Assembly (NCBI GenBank): GCA_041844915.1
Contig: JBGZBY010000040.1
Span: 1-15,359 of the forward strand
Length of the DNA: 15,359 nt
Direction of reading: 5' to 3'
From: W11650 sp041844915
GTDB lineage: Bacteria > Bacillota > Clostridia > Lachnospirales > Vallitaleaceae
The notes beneath the pieces were generated by a model. It had not been told where the DNA came from and did not search any database. It worked only from the letters and a program-made list of their open reading frames with translations. The position numbers and the translations under genes are program-made. Every line of letters begins with the position of its first letter. Within the stretch, counting starts at the first letter, position 1. Shown here in pieces: positions 7,508 through 13,821 of the stretch.

Positions 7508-7800
7508 AATAATTTATATTTTACACTACCCGAAAAAAACACAAAAAAAATTGCTCAAGCCTCTATTTGACGGCTCAGTCCAAAAACGCAGCAACAGGCG
7601 ACCCTCGCATCATATCTATAGCGAGAATCGCCTGTTGGGAACTCCTTTTTTATTTAAGAAAATTTGTTTTAATTTGTAAGGAAGCTCTTTTTTTCGCCTT
7701 AAAATTTCAAAAAAATGTTTTAATTTTTTTGAAGGGAATATCCCTTTTTAAAAAGGAAATGATCTAATCATTGAAAAGAAAATAATTTATCGCCAAGAAA
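7508..7800. other. Intergenic seam between mobile region and iron operon
   Basis: No convincing gene lies here. The stretch contains a terminator-like hairpin (7592-7637), long A/T runs, and the perfect palindrome CCTTTTTAAAAAGG near 7744-7757. Base composition shifts from AT-rich element genes on the left to a more GC-rich operon on the right. The seam may be an element boundary, but I see no repeat that identifies an att site. Confidence 0.5.
7592..7637 (-). terminator. Rho-independent-like, possibly two-way terminator
   Basis: CAACAGGCGACCCTCGC and GCGAGAATCGCCTGTTG pair as a 10-bp plus 5-bp stem with a CC/AA internal mismatch and a 12-base loop. On the minus strand CTGCG and then TTTTT follow, 164 nt after the binding-protein stop, so it would end the iron-uptake transcript before the helix-turn-helix gene. 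On the plus strand a TTTTTT run follows after GGAACTCC. Confidence 0.5.
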
Positions 7801-9042
7801 TTACTTTTCCTTAAAAAAGCGATTGGCTTCAAAGTCCTCTATCCCGATCTTTTGATAGCCGCCAAACTGACCGGATGCCAGCTCGTCGTAAACTGGTTTT
7901 CCTACAAGGAATTCATAAATTTCATTGACCTTTTGCACTGGATCAATATCGGCAAAGCGCTCGGGATATATTGTCTTTCCGACAAAATAGGCATTACCCA
8001 TTGCCGTGTCAATGTTGATATCGCACCAGACAAAGGCAAGCTGCGTATAGACCTTATCATTTTTAAAAGCATTCAGCAGCTGATAATATGCCTTATTTTT
8101 GTTGTAATCCTCCTGAATCAGATGAATACTGGCAAGATCTATAAAAATATATTCCGGATCCCACTCAATGATTTTTTCCTTATCCACCTCAACCAGTCCG
8201 TCCTTACCGATGCCGGTTACTACATTAATGGCGTTGACAGCGTCAAACAATGGATAATTTTCTCTCGTTCCTTCAATACCATGCGGACCGTTCCATGCCA
8301 AGCCTGCCGCGTACACTTTTTTTCTCTCGCTCTCCGGAATATCCTTTGTCCGCTCCTGCAAATCCTTCTTCAGGGCCTCCATGTAGCCGATAACCTCTCT
8401 GGCTCTTTCTTCTTTTCCCATCACCTTGCCGATCAGCTCTAAGGACTGATACAGCTTCGGATCAAATACTACGCCCGTTCCATAATCCAAAGCTACCACT
8501 GGACAGCCTGTTTGCTTTTGAATCCGGTCATACGCCGAAGCATCGCTTTGGTCGCAGAAAATAACGTCCGGCTTTGCCAGCAGCACCGCTTCCCAATCCT
8601 CGATAAAATATCCTCCGGCAAAGCTTTTCATTTGCATGATTTCTGGATTTGCCAGTGCATAAGGGCGATTGGTCAAATTCTTGGCGTCCCGCGCCGACAC
8701 TCCTACCAAATCGTTTAATCCATTAATATAGGTATACAGTCTTTGCGTCGTCGGGCTGTCCGTCAAGGCAGATTTGGCTGTTTGCGGCAGCCGTACCTCT
8801 CGGCCTGCCATATCGACAATCACAATCTCCCCATTTGCGCTTTCTTCTGCTGCCTTTGCTTCCTCCTTTGCCTGCTCCTTTTCTTCGACTTCCGCCGTCT
8901 GCTTTTGTTCTGCCTTTTGCTCGCTTTCCTCAGCCGCCTTCTTGTTGCTTCCCTCCGGCGCAGTCGGATTACAGCCCGCCAAAACAAGCAGCATAGCCCA
9001 AATTAATATCATTGTTCCCCATTTTTTCCATTGAAATTTCAT
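7801..9042 (-). CDS. Iron(siderophore)-type ABC transporter substrate-binding lipoprotein
   Basis: This 413-residue lipoprotein has a signal peptide MKFQWKKWGTMILIWAMLL and the lipobox LAGC, with Cys about residue 24 as the lipid anchor. A long Glu/Ala/Lys-rich linker (about 30-70) follows, then a TroA/FecB-type (COG0614) binding fold. That fold starts IVIVDMAGREVRLP, has KPDVIFCDQSD at the lobe boundary, and ends in IYPERFADIDPVQKVNEIYE, FLVGKPVYDEL. The class delivers ferric siderophores, haem or cobalamin to the membrane permease on the cell surface. It is last in the ATPase-permease-binding protein operon. GGAGG stands 6 nt before the ATG. The ligand cannot be set from sequence; iron complexes are most likely. 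Confidence 0.9.
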   Translation of the reverse strand: MKFQWKKWGTMILIWAMLLVLAGCNPTAPEGSNKKAAEESEQKAEQKQTAEVEEKEQAKEEAKAAEESANGEIVIVDMAGREVRLPQTAKSALTDSPTTQRLYTYINGLNDLVGVSARDAKNLTNRPYALANPEIMQMKSFAGGYFIEDWEAVLLAKPDVIFCDQSDASAYDRIQKQTGCPVVALDYGTGVVFDPKLYQSLELIGKVMGKEERAREVIGYMEALKKDLQERTKDIPESERKKVYAAGLAWNGPHGIEGTRENYPLFDAVNAINVVTGIGKDGLVEVDKEKIIEWDPEYIFIDLASIHLIQEDYNKNKAYYQLLNAFKNDKVYTQLAFVWCDINIDTAMGNAYFVGKTIYPERFADIDPVQKVNEIYEFLVGKPVYDELASGQFGGYQKIGIEDFEANRFFKEK

Positions 9043-9093
9043 GTTTCCCTCCTGTTTTTGTTATTTTCACTTTTTATTTTTCCCTTATTTCCC

Positions 9094-9113
9094 TGCCGGC
9101 GCTTCCGCCGGCA
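9094..9113. repeat. GC-rich perfect hairpin between permease and binding-protein genes
   Basis: TGCCGGCG, CTTC loop, CGCCGGCA: an 8-bp perfect GC stem about 50 nt upstream of the binding-protein ATG. No T-run follows on the minus strand, so it is unlikely to end transcription. It may stabilise or mark processing of the mRNA part that encodes the binding protein, which is often needed in excess over the membrane parts. Confidence 0.6.
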
Positions 9114-9132
9114 AGAAATACCGCAGGGTATT
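9101..9132. repeat. Imperfect direct repeat, copy 1
   Basis: GCTTCCGCCGGCAAGAAATACCGCA at 9101-9125 matches the copy beginning at 9281 with one gap and two substitutions. Both lie in the roughly 270-bp gap between the permease and the binding-protein gene, and copy 1 forms one side of the GC hairpin. Confidence 0.6.
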
Positions 9133-9280
9133 GGCGTGCAGATTTGACTGCTTTCTCTGCACATTCCATTTTCTCGGTAAAGCTGACAATCGTTTTTCTC
9201 TTCGGTTTAAATCCTCGCTTTCTTTATCTCTCCATTTAAGCCTTATTTCTTTTACCTCCTTTGCTTCCTGTTCCCCACCA

Positions 9281-9312
9281 GCTTCGGCGGCAAGGAATAC
9301 CGCAAGCGGATA
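9281..9312. repeat. Imperfect direct repeat, copy 2
   Basis: GCTTCGGCGGCAAGGAATACCGCA at 9281-9304 is the second copy and lies just after the permease stop codon on the minus strand. After that TGA the permease frame stays open for about 76 codons across both repeats, to TAA just past copy 1. This looks like a coding-like relic or chance. Confidence 0.55.
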
Positions 9313-9315
9313 TCC

Positions 9316-10407
9316 TCAATCCTGCCGATAATCCCTTATCAAAATATAAAGAAAAATCGGCGCTCCTAGGAAAGAGGTAATAACTCCCACCGGCAAAATA
9401 ACCGGCGATAGCCATGTTCTGGCAGCCGTATCTGAAACCAGCAGAATCAGCGACCCCATCAAGGCTGACGCAGGAATCAAAAATCTATGATCATTTCCCA
9501 CCATGCGTCTGGTGATCTGCGGCGCAATCAAGCCCACAAAGCTGATAATTCCCAAAAAAGAAACGGCTGTCGATACCAGTACAGAAGCAAAGAGCATTCC
9601 GCCCATACGCACTCTCTGCGTATTCACCCCCAAGCTTTCCGCGCTGTCATCTCCATTAATCATCGCATTATAATCCCAGCTCCTTGCCATAAAATATAAA
9701 AAAGCTATGGCAAATAATGCTGCCAGCAAAATCAGCTCCGGCCAAGAGGCTCTGCCTAAGTTGCCAAAAGTCCAAAACACTGCCGCCGCTACATGATGCG
9801 AATCGGCAAAATATTGCAAGAATGTCGTTGCTGCGCCAAATAAGGCGCTCATCGCTACCCCTGCTAAAATAATTACATTTGGACTAAAGGCTCTTAATCT
9901 TGATAAGGTCATTACCAGCAAAACGGCTGCCAGCGAGGAAATAAAGGCACATATCGCCACCAGATACGGCGCTGCAATAAAAACCGCGTCGGATTGTGCG
10001 CTTTGCAGGCTACCACCGCCCAATACAATAATGGCAAAATTGGCGCCGAAGGCTGCCGCGCTGGTAACGCCTAAGGTAGACGGCGATGCCAGCGGATTTT
10101 TCAGATTGTTCTGCATAATACAGCCGGCAATTCCCAGAGCCGCTCCGGCGATGACCGCCGCACTGATTCTAGGCAGTCGAATATTCCACACTACAATCTG
10201 CAAGGTTTCCGAGCCTTTCCCTTGGAGAGTTTGCAGCAGCGCCGGCAAATTCATTTCGGCGATTCCTGACCGCAGCGAAACATACATCACAGCCAAAATA
10301 GCCATCAGCATAGCCGCCAAAACCAGCCATTTTCTCCGCTGATAGAGCCTGTATTCCGCTGTGATATTGTAAATTTTTTCTTTTCTTTCCTTTCTACTGC
10401 TTGTCAT
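9316..10407 (-). CDS. FecCD/BtuC-type ABC transporter permease
   Basis: This integral membrane permease of about 363 residues has some ten hydrophobic segments. It carries the family landmarks NIRLPRISAAVIAGAALGIA, QNNLKNPLASPSTLGVTSAA, GNLGRASWPEL, FVGLIAPQITRRMVGNDHR and SDTAART. It forms the homodimeric channel through which the binding protein passes iron-siderophore or similar ligands, driven by the ATPase encoded just upstream. The start at 10407 (MTSSRKERK) has GGAG 7 nt away; the ATG 6 nt earlier (10413) leaves only one base between it and GGAG. The start overlaps the end of the ATPase gene by 14 nt, so the two are probably coupled. The length is normal for the family. Confidence 0.92.
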   Translation of the reverse strand: MTSSRKERKEKIYNITAEYRLYQRRKWLVLAAMLMAILAVMYVSLRSGIAEMNLPALLQTLQGKGSETLQIVVWNIRLPRISAAVIAGAALGIAGCIMQNNLKNPLASPSTLGVTSAAAFGANFAIIVLGGGSLQSAQSDAVFIAAPYLVAICAFISSLAAVLLVMTLSRLRAFSPNVIILAGVAMSALFGAATTFLQYFADSHHVAAAVFWTFGNLGRASWPELILLAALFAIAFLYFMARSWDYNAMINGDDSAESLGVNTQRVRMGGMLFASVLVSTAVSFLGIISFVGLIAPQITRRMVGNDHRFLIPASALMGSLILLVSDTAARTWLSPVILPVGVITSFLGAPIFLYILIRDYRQD

Positions 10408-11188
10408 GGTCATTCTCCGTTTCTTCTCCGGCCGATTGCTTCAAAGGAACGACAAGCATATTTCCGTCCAGATGATATACCTTGATTTTTACGGAATATA
10501 CCTCGCTTAAATTTTCCGAGGTAAGAATTTCCTTCGAGCCGTACCGGTAAATCTCCTGATTTTTAAGCAAAATAAAGTCTGTCGCATAGCGCAGAGATAA
10601 ATTGACGTCGTGAATGGATACAACCGTCATAATCCCTTTTTCGCGACAATATTGCTTAACAATATCCATTACATCCAGCTGATTTTTTAAATCCAAAGCC
10701 GACGTTGGCTCATCCAGCAGCAATACCTCCGGCTCCTGTGCCAAGGCTCTGGCGATTCTTATCTTTTGAACCTCCCCTCCGCTTAATTCGTCCATATATT
10801 TCATGGAAAATTTTTCAAGCTCCAAATATGCCATAATCTCCCGCACAATCTGATGATCTCTTTCCGAAGGAAAATATTTCATATAGGGCTTTCTGCCAAT
10901 TAGAACCGCATCATACACCTTTATTCGCGAAGCTCTTTCGTTCTGCGCTACATAAGCCATTTTCTGCGCCAGCCGGCTGCGCCGGAAGCTTTGAATATCC
11001 TTGCCGTCCAGTAGGATACAGCCCTTATGCGGCGCTAGAATACGCGCCATATTTTTGAGCAGAGTCGATTTGCCGGAACCGTTAATTCCCAGCAGGGCTG
11101 CAAACGCTCCCCCCGTCAGGGAAAAGGAAATATCCCTCAAAATCTCCTTGTCATAATTAAAATATATGTCCTTAACCTTGATATCCAT
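10394..11188 (-). CDS. FecE/BtuD-type ABC transporter ATP-binding protein
   Basis: This 264-residue ATPase has every expected motif: Walker A GINGSGKST (about 34-42), the Q-loop AYVAQNE, the signature LSGGEVQKIRIARAL, Walker B VLLLDEPTSALD, and the H-loop VSIHDVNLSL. It powers the FecCD-type permease encoded immediately downstream. The ORF is open for 39 codons further upstream (to 11305), but I chose ATG 11188: AGGAG stands 5 nt before it and family members begin at this point (MDIKVKDIYFNY). The extra upstream codons fall in an imperfect repeat of the leader and look like non-coding sequence read in frame. It is first in the three-gene uptake operon. Confidence 0.92.
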   Translation of the reverse strand: MDIKVKDIYFNYDKEILRDISFSLTGGAFAALLGINGSGKSTLLKNMARILAPHKGCILLDGKDIQSFRRSRLAQKMAYVAQNERASRIKVYDAVLIGRKPYMKYFPSERDHQIVREIMAYLELEKFSMKYMDELSGGEVQKIRIARALAQEPEVLLLDEPTSALDLKNQLDVMDIVKQYCREKGIMTVVSIHDVNLSLRYATDFILLKNQEIYRYGSKEILTSENLSEVYSVKIKVYHLDGNMLVVPLKQSAGEETENDHDKQ

Positions 11189-11240
11189 ATCTACTCCTAT
11201 TGCCTTACCTGTTTTTTGTCTTTCCCTGAAAAGTCCGGCC

Positions 11241-11303
11241 TTTGCCTTCCTCCAACGGATGCTCGCAGCTTCCTCTGCCGTAAAGTCCACTCTGAACTCG
11301 CCC
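11241..11303. repeat. Imperfect direct repeat in iron-operon leader, copy A
   Basis: Starts TTTGCCTTCCTCC and contains AACGGATGCTCGCAGC and CTCTGCCGTAAA. By eye it matches copy B (11322-11385) at roughly three quarters of positions. Read on the minus strand both encode similar peptides (RVDFTAEEAASIR against GLNFMAEKAESIR). Confidence 0.6.
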
Positions 11304-11321
11304 ATGGCTAAATCCTATAAT

Positions 11322-11385
11322 TCTGCCTTTTCCCTAACGGATGCTCTCGGCTTTCTCTGCCATAAAATTCAGCCCGATCTTGCCT
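11322..11385. repeat. Imperfect direct repeat in iron-operon leader, copy B
   Basis: Starts TCTGCCTTTTCCC and contains AACGGATGCTCTCGGC and CTCTGCCATAAA. It lies 81 bp from copy A, counted start to start. The copies may belong to a dispersed intergenic repeat of this genome. Confidence 0.6.
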
Positions 11386-11677
11386 GCCTCTATGTCAGGC
11401 CATAAAAAAAGAGCCACAAAATAAGCCTGTTCAAAGCTTATCCTATGACCTTCCTGATCTAAATTGTTTTTCGTATTCTTTTTTGTTTTTCTATATGAGT
11501 GCCTCATGACTGCTTTTGCCGAAGCTGCTTTATGCTCTGCCGATAGCCCGTCTAAGCTTTCCCAAGGGAGCACTCGCTTTTGCCTATAAGGCAGCGGCAC
11601 TTTACCTGTGGCCGCCTGTCTTAGCGGCCTTTGCTTTTCGCAAAATTGGACGATTCATTCGTCATTTCCTTGGCAAT

Positions 11678-11706
11678 ATTCTATCAGATTGTCCTAATTT
11701 TTACAA
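11678..11706 (-). promoter_or_regulatory. Sigma-70-type promoter for the iron-uptake operon
   Basis: TTGTAA (11706-11701) and TAGAAT (11683-11678) on the minus strand are separated by exactly 17 bp in AT-rich surroundings, pointing towards the ATPase gene. The leader before the ATPase ATG would be close to 500 nt. Confidence 0.55.
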
Positions 11707-11739
11707 GATTATTTTAAAAAATGATTTAAAAATCTAAAA

Positions 11740-11770
11740 AATAACAGGAACAATGTCCTTAAGTATTCCG
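11740..11770 (-). terminator. Weak terminator-like hairpin after the proline iminopeptidase gene
   Basis: On the minus strand AAGGACATTGTTCCT is followed by GTTATTTTTTAG. The stem is only 4-5 bp with a bulge, but the T-run and position (about 130 nt after the stop codon and before the iron promoter) fit transcript ending. Confidence 0.3.
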
Positions 11771-11896
11771 CTGCCCTATGCCTTCTCCACTCTTTGAGCA
11801 TCTTTAGCTGCCGATAAGCAACGGGCAGCCTGCTCTCCTGCCGCTCGCTCTAAGCCCCTGTTTCCACCTCTGCAAAGACTTCTGGCGCTTTCATTT

Positions 11897-12877
11897 CTAA
11901 AAATCAAGCGCGTCATCCGCTGCCTGAATTAGCGCTTCGCCAATCTTCGGCTCACCCGAAGAATGACCGGAGGCTTCCATGATGCGCAGCTCCGATTTAG
12001 GCAGACTTTGATGCAGCTCATATGCCGAGCTTAAACGACAATCCATGTCATAGCGACCATGCACAATAATTGCCGGAATATGAGCGATTTTATCCGCATT
12101 TTCCAGAATATAATTATCCCTAGGCAAAAACAAGTGATTGACAAAATAATGACATTCCAGCCTCGCCAAGGCAACCGCCAATTCCGGCGAACCAAATTCC
12201 GTCATGACCTCCCTGTCCGGCAGCAGAGTAATCAGGCTGCCTTCCCAGCTTCCCCATGCCCTTGCGGCATTTTCACGAATTTCTTGTTCTGGCGAGGTCA
12301 AAAGCTTGTAATAGCCCTCGACCACCCTCTGCTGCGCCCGATCTTCTGGAGAAAGCGGCGCCAGGTAATCCTCATACTCCTTCGGAAAAAAAGCGTCCAC
12401 TCCTTTGCGGAACGACCAGTCAATGTCCTCCTGCCGCCCCAAGAAAATTCCGCGTAAAATCAGCCCCGTCACTCTCTCTGGATGCTCAATCGCATAGACC
12501 AGCGCCAAGGTAGAGCCCCAGCTGCCGCCAAATACATGCCATTTTTCCACACCAACATGAATTCGCAGCTTCTCCATATCCGCTATCAGCTCCTGTGTTG
12601 TATTTTCCGCCAGCTCTGCATAGGGCAGAGATTTGCCTGCCCCCCGCTGGTCAAACAAAATGACATGATAGCGCTCCGGATCAAAGTATTGCCGATGGTA
12701 AGGCTTGATTGCCGCTCCCGGGCCGCCATGCAAATAGACAACCGGCTTGCCTTTGGGATTGCCGGCCTGCTCATAGTAAATCCGATGTCTTTCCGAAACC
12801 TGCAAATAGCCGCTGTGAAACGGCTCGATCGCCGGATAATATTCTCTTTTTATTTCAAAATATTCTTGAATTGTCAT
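11897..12877 (-). CDS. pip: Proline iminopeptidase (prolyl aminopeptidase)
   Basis: This 326-residue alpha/beta hydrolase of peptidase family S33 removes N-terminal proline from peptides in the cytoplasm (EC 3.4.11.5). The oxyanion-hole motif HGGPG lies at about residue 50, and FDQRGAGKS follows at about 75. The nucleophile elbow GGSWGS is at about 116-121, the acid is in HGRYDMDC, and the histidine is in EASGHSSGEP. This set, with the cap region rich in aromatic and acidic residues (RGIFLGRQEDIDW, SWEGSL), is typical of the bacterial monomeric proline iminopeptidases at normal length. AAGGA lies 6 nt before the ATG. It starts 40 nt after the DUF3842 gene, so the two may share a transcript. 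Confidence 0.93.
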   Translation of the reverse strand: MTIQEYFEIKREYYPAIEPFHSGYLQVSERHRIYYEQAGNPKGKPVVYLHGGPGAAIKPYHRQYFDPERYHVILFDQRGAGKSLPYAELAENTTQELIADMEKLRIHVGVEKWHVFGGSWGSTLALVYAIEHPERVTGLILRGIFLGRQEDIDWSFRKGVDAFFPKEYEDYLAPLSPEDRAQQRVVEGYYKLLTSPEQEIRENAARAWGSWEGSLITLLPDREVMTEFGSPELAVALARLECHYFVNHLFLPRDNYILENADKIAHIPAIIVHGRYDMDCRLSSAYELHQSLPKSELRIMEASGHSSGEPKIGEALIQAADDALDF

Positions 12878-12917
12878 CCTCTGTCCTTTCCTTTCCCTAA
12901 AGTCCTTACGCCTTTTT

Positions 12918-13343
12918 CTATTCTTCCAAAGCCGCCTTTAACATCTCCATCAATGTGCCCAACGCCTTGCTCAAATTTCCCGCTTCCGGCACCGCCAGCT
13001 GAATGCTGCATCGCTGCATTGGAATCAAAAGCTTTAAAGCGTCGCTCTTACTGACCGCCGCCGCCATTTCCGGCGTATATTCGCCCAACATGGAAAAGGG
13101 GATTACGATTCCCATCGCCCCCAAGATAATATCCGCCCTTTCGGCATTATAGACAATGGCGCCGACACCGGTCGCTCCTTCATTTGCTCCCGCCTTCAGC
13201 ATTGCGTTGGTCGCGATTACATTGGTGCCGCAGGCTATGACTGGCAGCTCCGGAAATTCCTCTCGCAGCCTCTCGACAATCGCTTTGCCCACGCCTCCGC
13301 CCTGCCCGTCAATAACCAAAAGCCTTGCTTGCTTCTCTTTCAT
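12918..13343 (-). CDS. DUF3842 family protein
   Basis: This 141-residue protein has an N-terminal nucleotide-binding-like start LLVIDGQGGGVGKAIVERL, then ACGTNVIATNAMLKAGANEG and ATGVGAIVYN. It continues with GAMGIVIPFSMLGEYTPEMA and a closing LKLLIPMQRCSIQLA segment. This order is characteristic of DUF3842, a short Rossmann-like family frequent in Clostridia with no established function. The GQGGG loop suggests it binds a nucleotide or cofactor, but this is inference. It lies upstream of the proline iminopeptidase gene with a 40-nt gap. The ATG is preceded by an AGAGAGGA purine stretch. The gap upstream is repeat-rich. Confidence 0.85.
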   Translation of the reverse strand: MKEKQARLLVIDGQGGGVGKAIVERLREEFPELPVIACGTNVIATNAMLKAGANEGATGVGAIVYNAERADIILGAMGIVIPFSMLGEYTPEMAAAVSKSDALKLLIPMQRCSIQLAVPEAGNLSKALGTLMEMLKAALEE

Positions 13344-13402
13344 CTTTTTTGTCCTCTCTTTACTGTCTTTTATTCATTTTCTTTATTTATATTTCGTTAA
13401 TG

Positions 13403-13525
13403 GTTTGCTGTATTTGCCTATATCGAAAGCTCGCTTTTGTATGGGCAACATAAGCAAATCATCTTGGTAGTCTGCCGAGTTTGCTATATCAAAATTTCAC
13501 TTTCGTGTAAGCAAATACAGCAAAC
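13403..13525. repeat. 15-bp inverted repeat enclosing two related 36-bp units
   Basis: GTTTGCTGTATTTGC (13403-13417) and GCAAATACAGCAAAC (13511-13525) are perfect inverted copies. Between and across them lie two direct units, 13413-13448 and 13480-13515, that share TATATC, AAA, CTTT, GT and GCAA in the same order. The whole block is AT-rich, and no T-run follows it. Confidence 0.65.
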
Positions 13526-13530
13526 TATTT

Positions 13531-13630
13531 CCTTTCTTTATATTTCAGCTTTCTTTATTTCTATTTCGACTTCTTTATTTCTATTTCGGATTTCTTTGCT
13601 TATACTCCACCTTCTTTATTTTTATTTCAG
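13531..13630. repeat. Degenerate tandem repeat of about 20 bp
   Basis: About five units of the type CTTCTTTATTTCTATTTCG follow one another head to tail; units at 13549-13569 and 13570-13590 are nearly identical and others are more diverged. They have no spacers and do not resemble CRISPR. Similar wording (CTTTATTTATATTTCG) recurs near 13380-13396. Confidence 0.65.
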
Positions 13631-13821
13631 TATCCTTATTCAATAGTGTTTTCAGCTTCCCCATACCTTGATACTGCCTTTTTCACTTCGTCAAATGCAA
13701 ATATCCGGCTTCCTTCGTCTGCTGCCAAGCAGGGTTCCCCAAAAGCAGAAAATCCCCGCTAAGCTATGCATGTCCTTCTTCGGAAAATTTGGAAGCAAAC
13801 GCCTTTCAATTTTAATATTTT

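Larger units (their letters stand above)
11189..11896 (-). other. Long leader and intergenic region upstream of the iron operon
   Basis: About 700 bp without a firm gene. It holds a promoter (11678-11706), an imperfect direct repeat (11241-11303 and 11322-11385), and a GTG-started 88-codon frame (11334-11600) with no good ribosome site. A weak hairpin with a T-run is also present near 11740-11770. The transcript would carry a leader of nearly 500 nt before the ATPase ATG. I find no clear Fur-type operator and recognise no known riboswitch. Confidence 0.5.
13344..13821. other. Repeat-rich gap between phosphofructokinase and DUF3842 genes
   Basis: About 480 bp without a clear gene. It contains a 15-bp perfect inverted repeat, two related 36-bp direct units, and a degenerate tandem array (all listed separately). 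On the minus strand, a 40-codon open frame with no start codon (13636-13758) reads like protein (AADEGSRIFAFDEVKKAVSR), perhaps a gene relic. Confidence 0.5.

Noticed and set aside
7567..7767. 66-codon plus-strand frame
   Set aside because: Runs through the terminator hairpin and A/T runs; composition is not protein-like.
7852..8442. 196-codon plus-strand open frame
   Set aside because: Antisense to the binding-protein gene, which has a full signal peptide, lipobox and family motifs; the plus-strand product has no recognisable motif.
11334..11600. 88-codon minus-strand frame upstream of the iron operon
   Set aside because: GTG start without a clear ribosome site, and its end is a copy of the leader repeat; not listed as a gene, though a leader peptide is possible.
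11641..11720. Fur-type operator at the iron promoter
   Set aside because: No 19-bp GATAATGATAATCATTATC-like palindrome could be found around the promoter by eye.
12482..13054. 190-codon plus-strand open frame
   Set aside because: Antisense across the proline iminopeptidase gene and into the DUF3842 gene; no ribosome site or motifs.
13531..13630. Possible CRISPR array
   Set aside because: Units follow each other without unique spacers and are too short and diverged.
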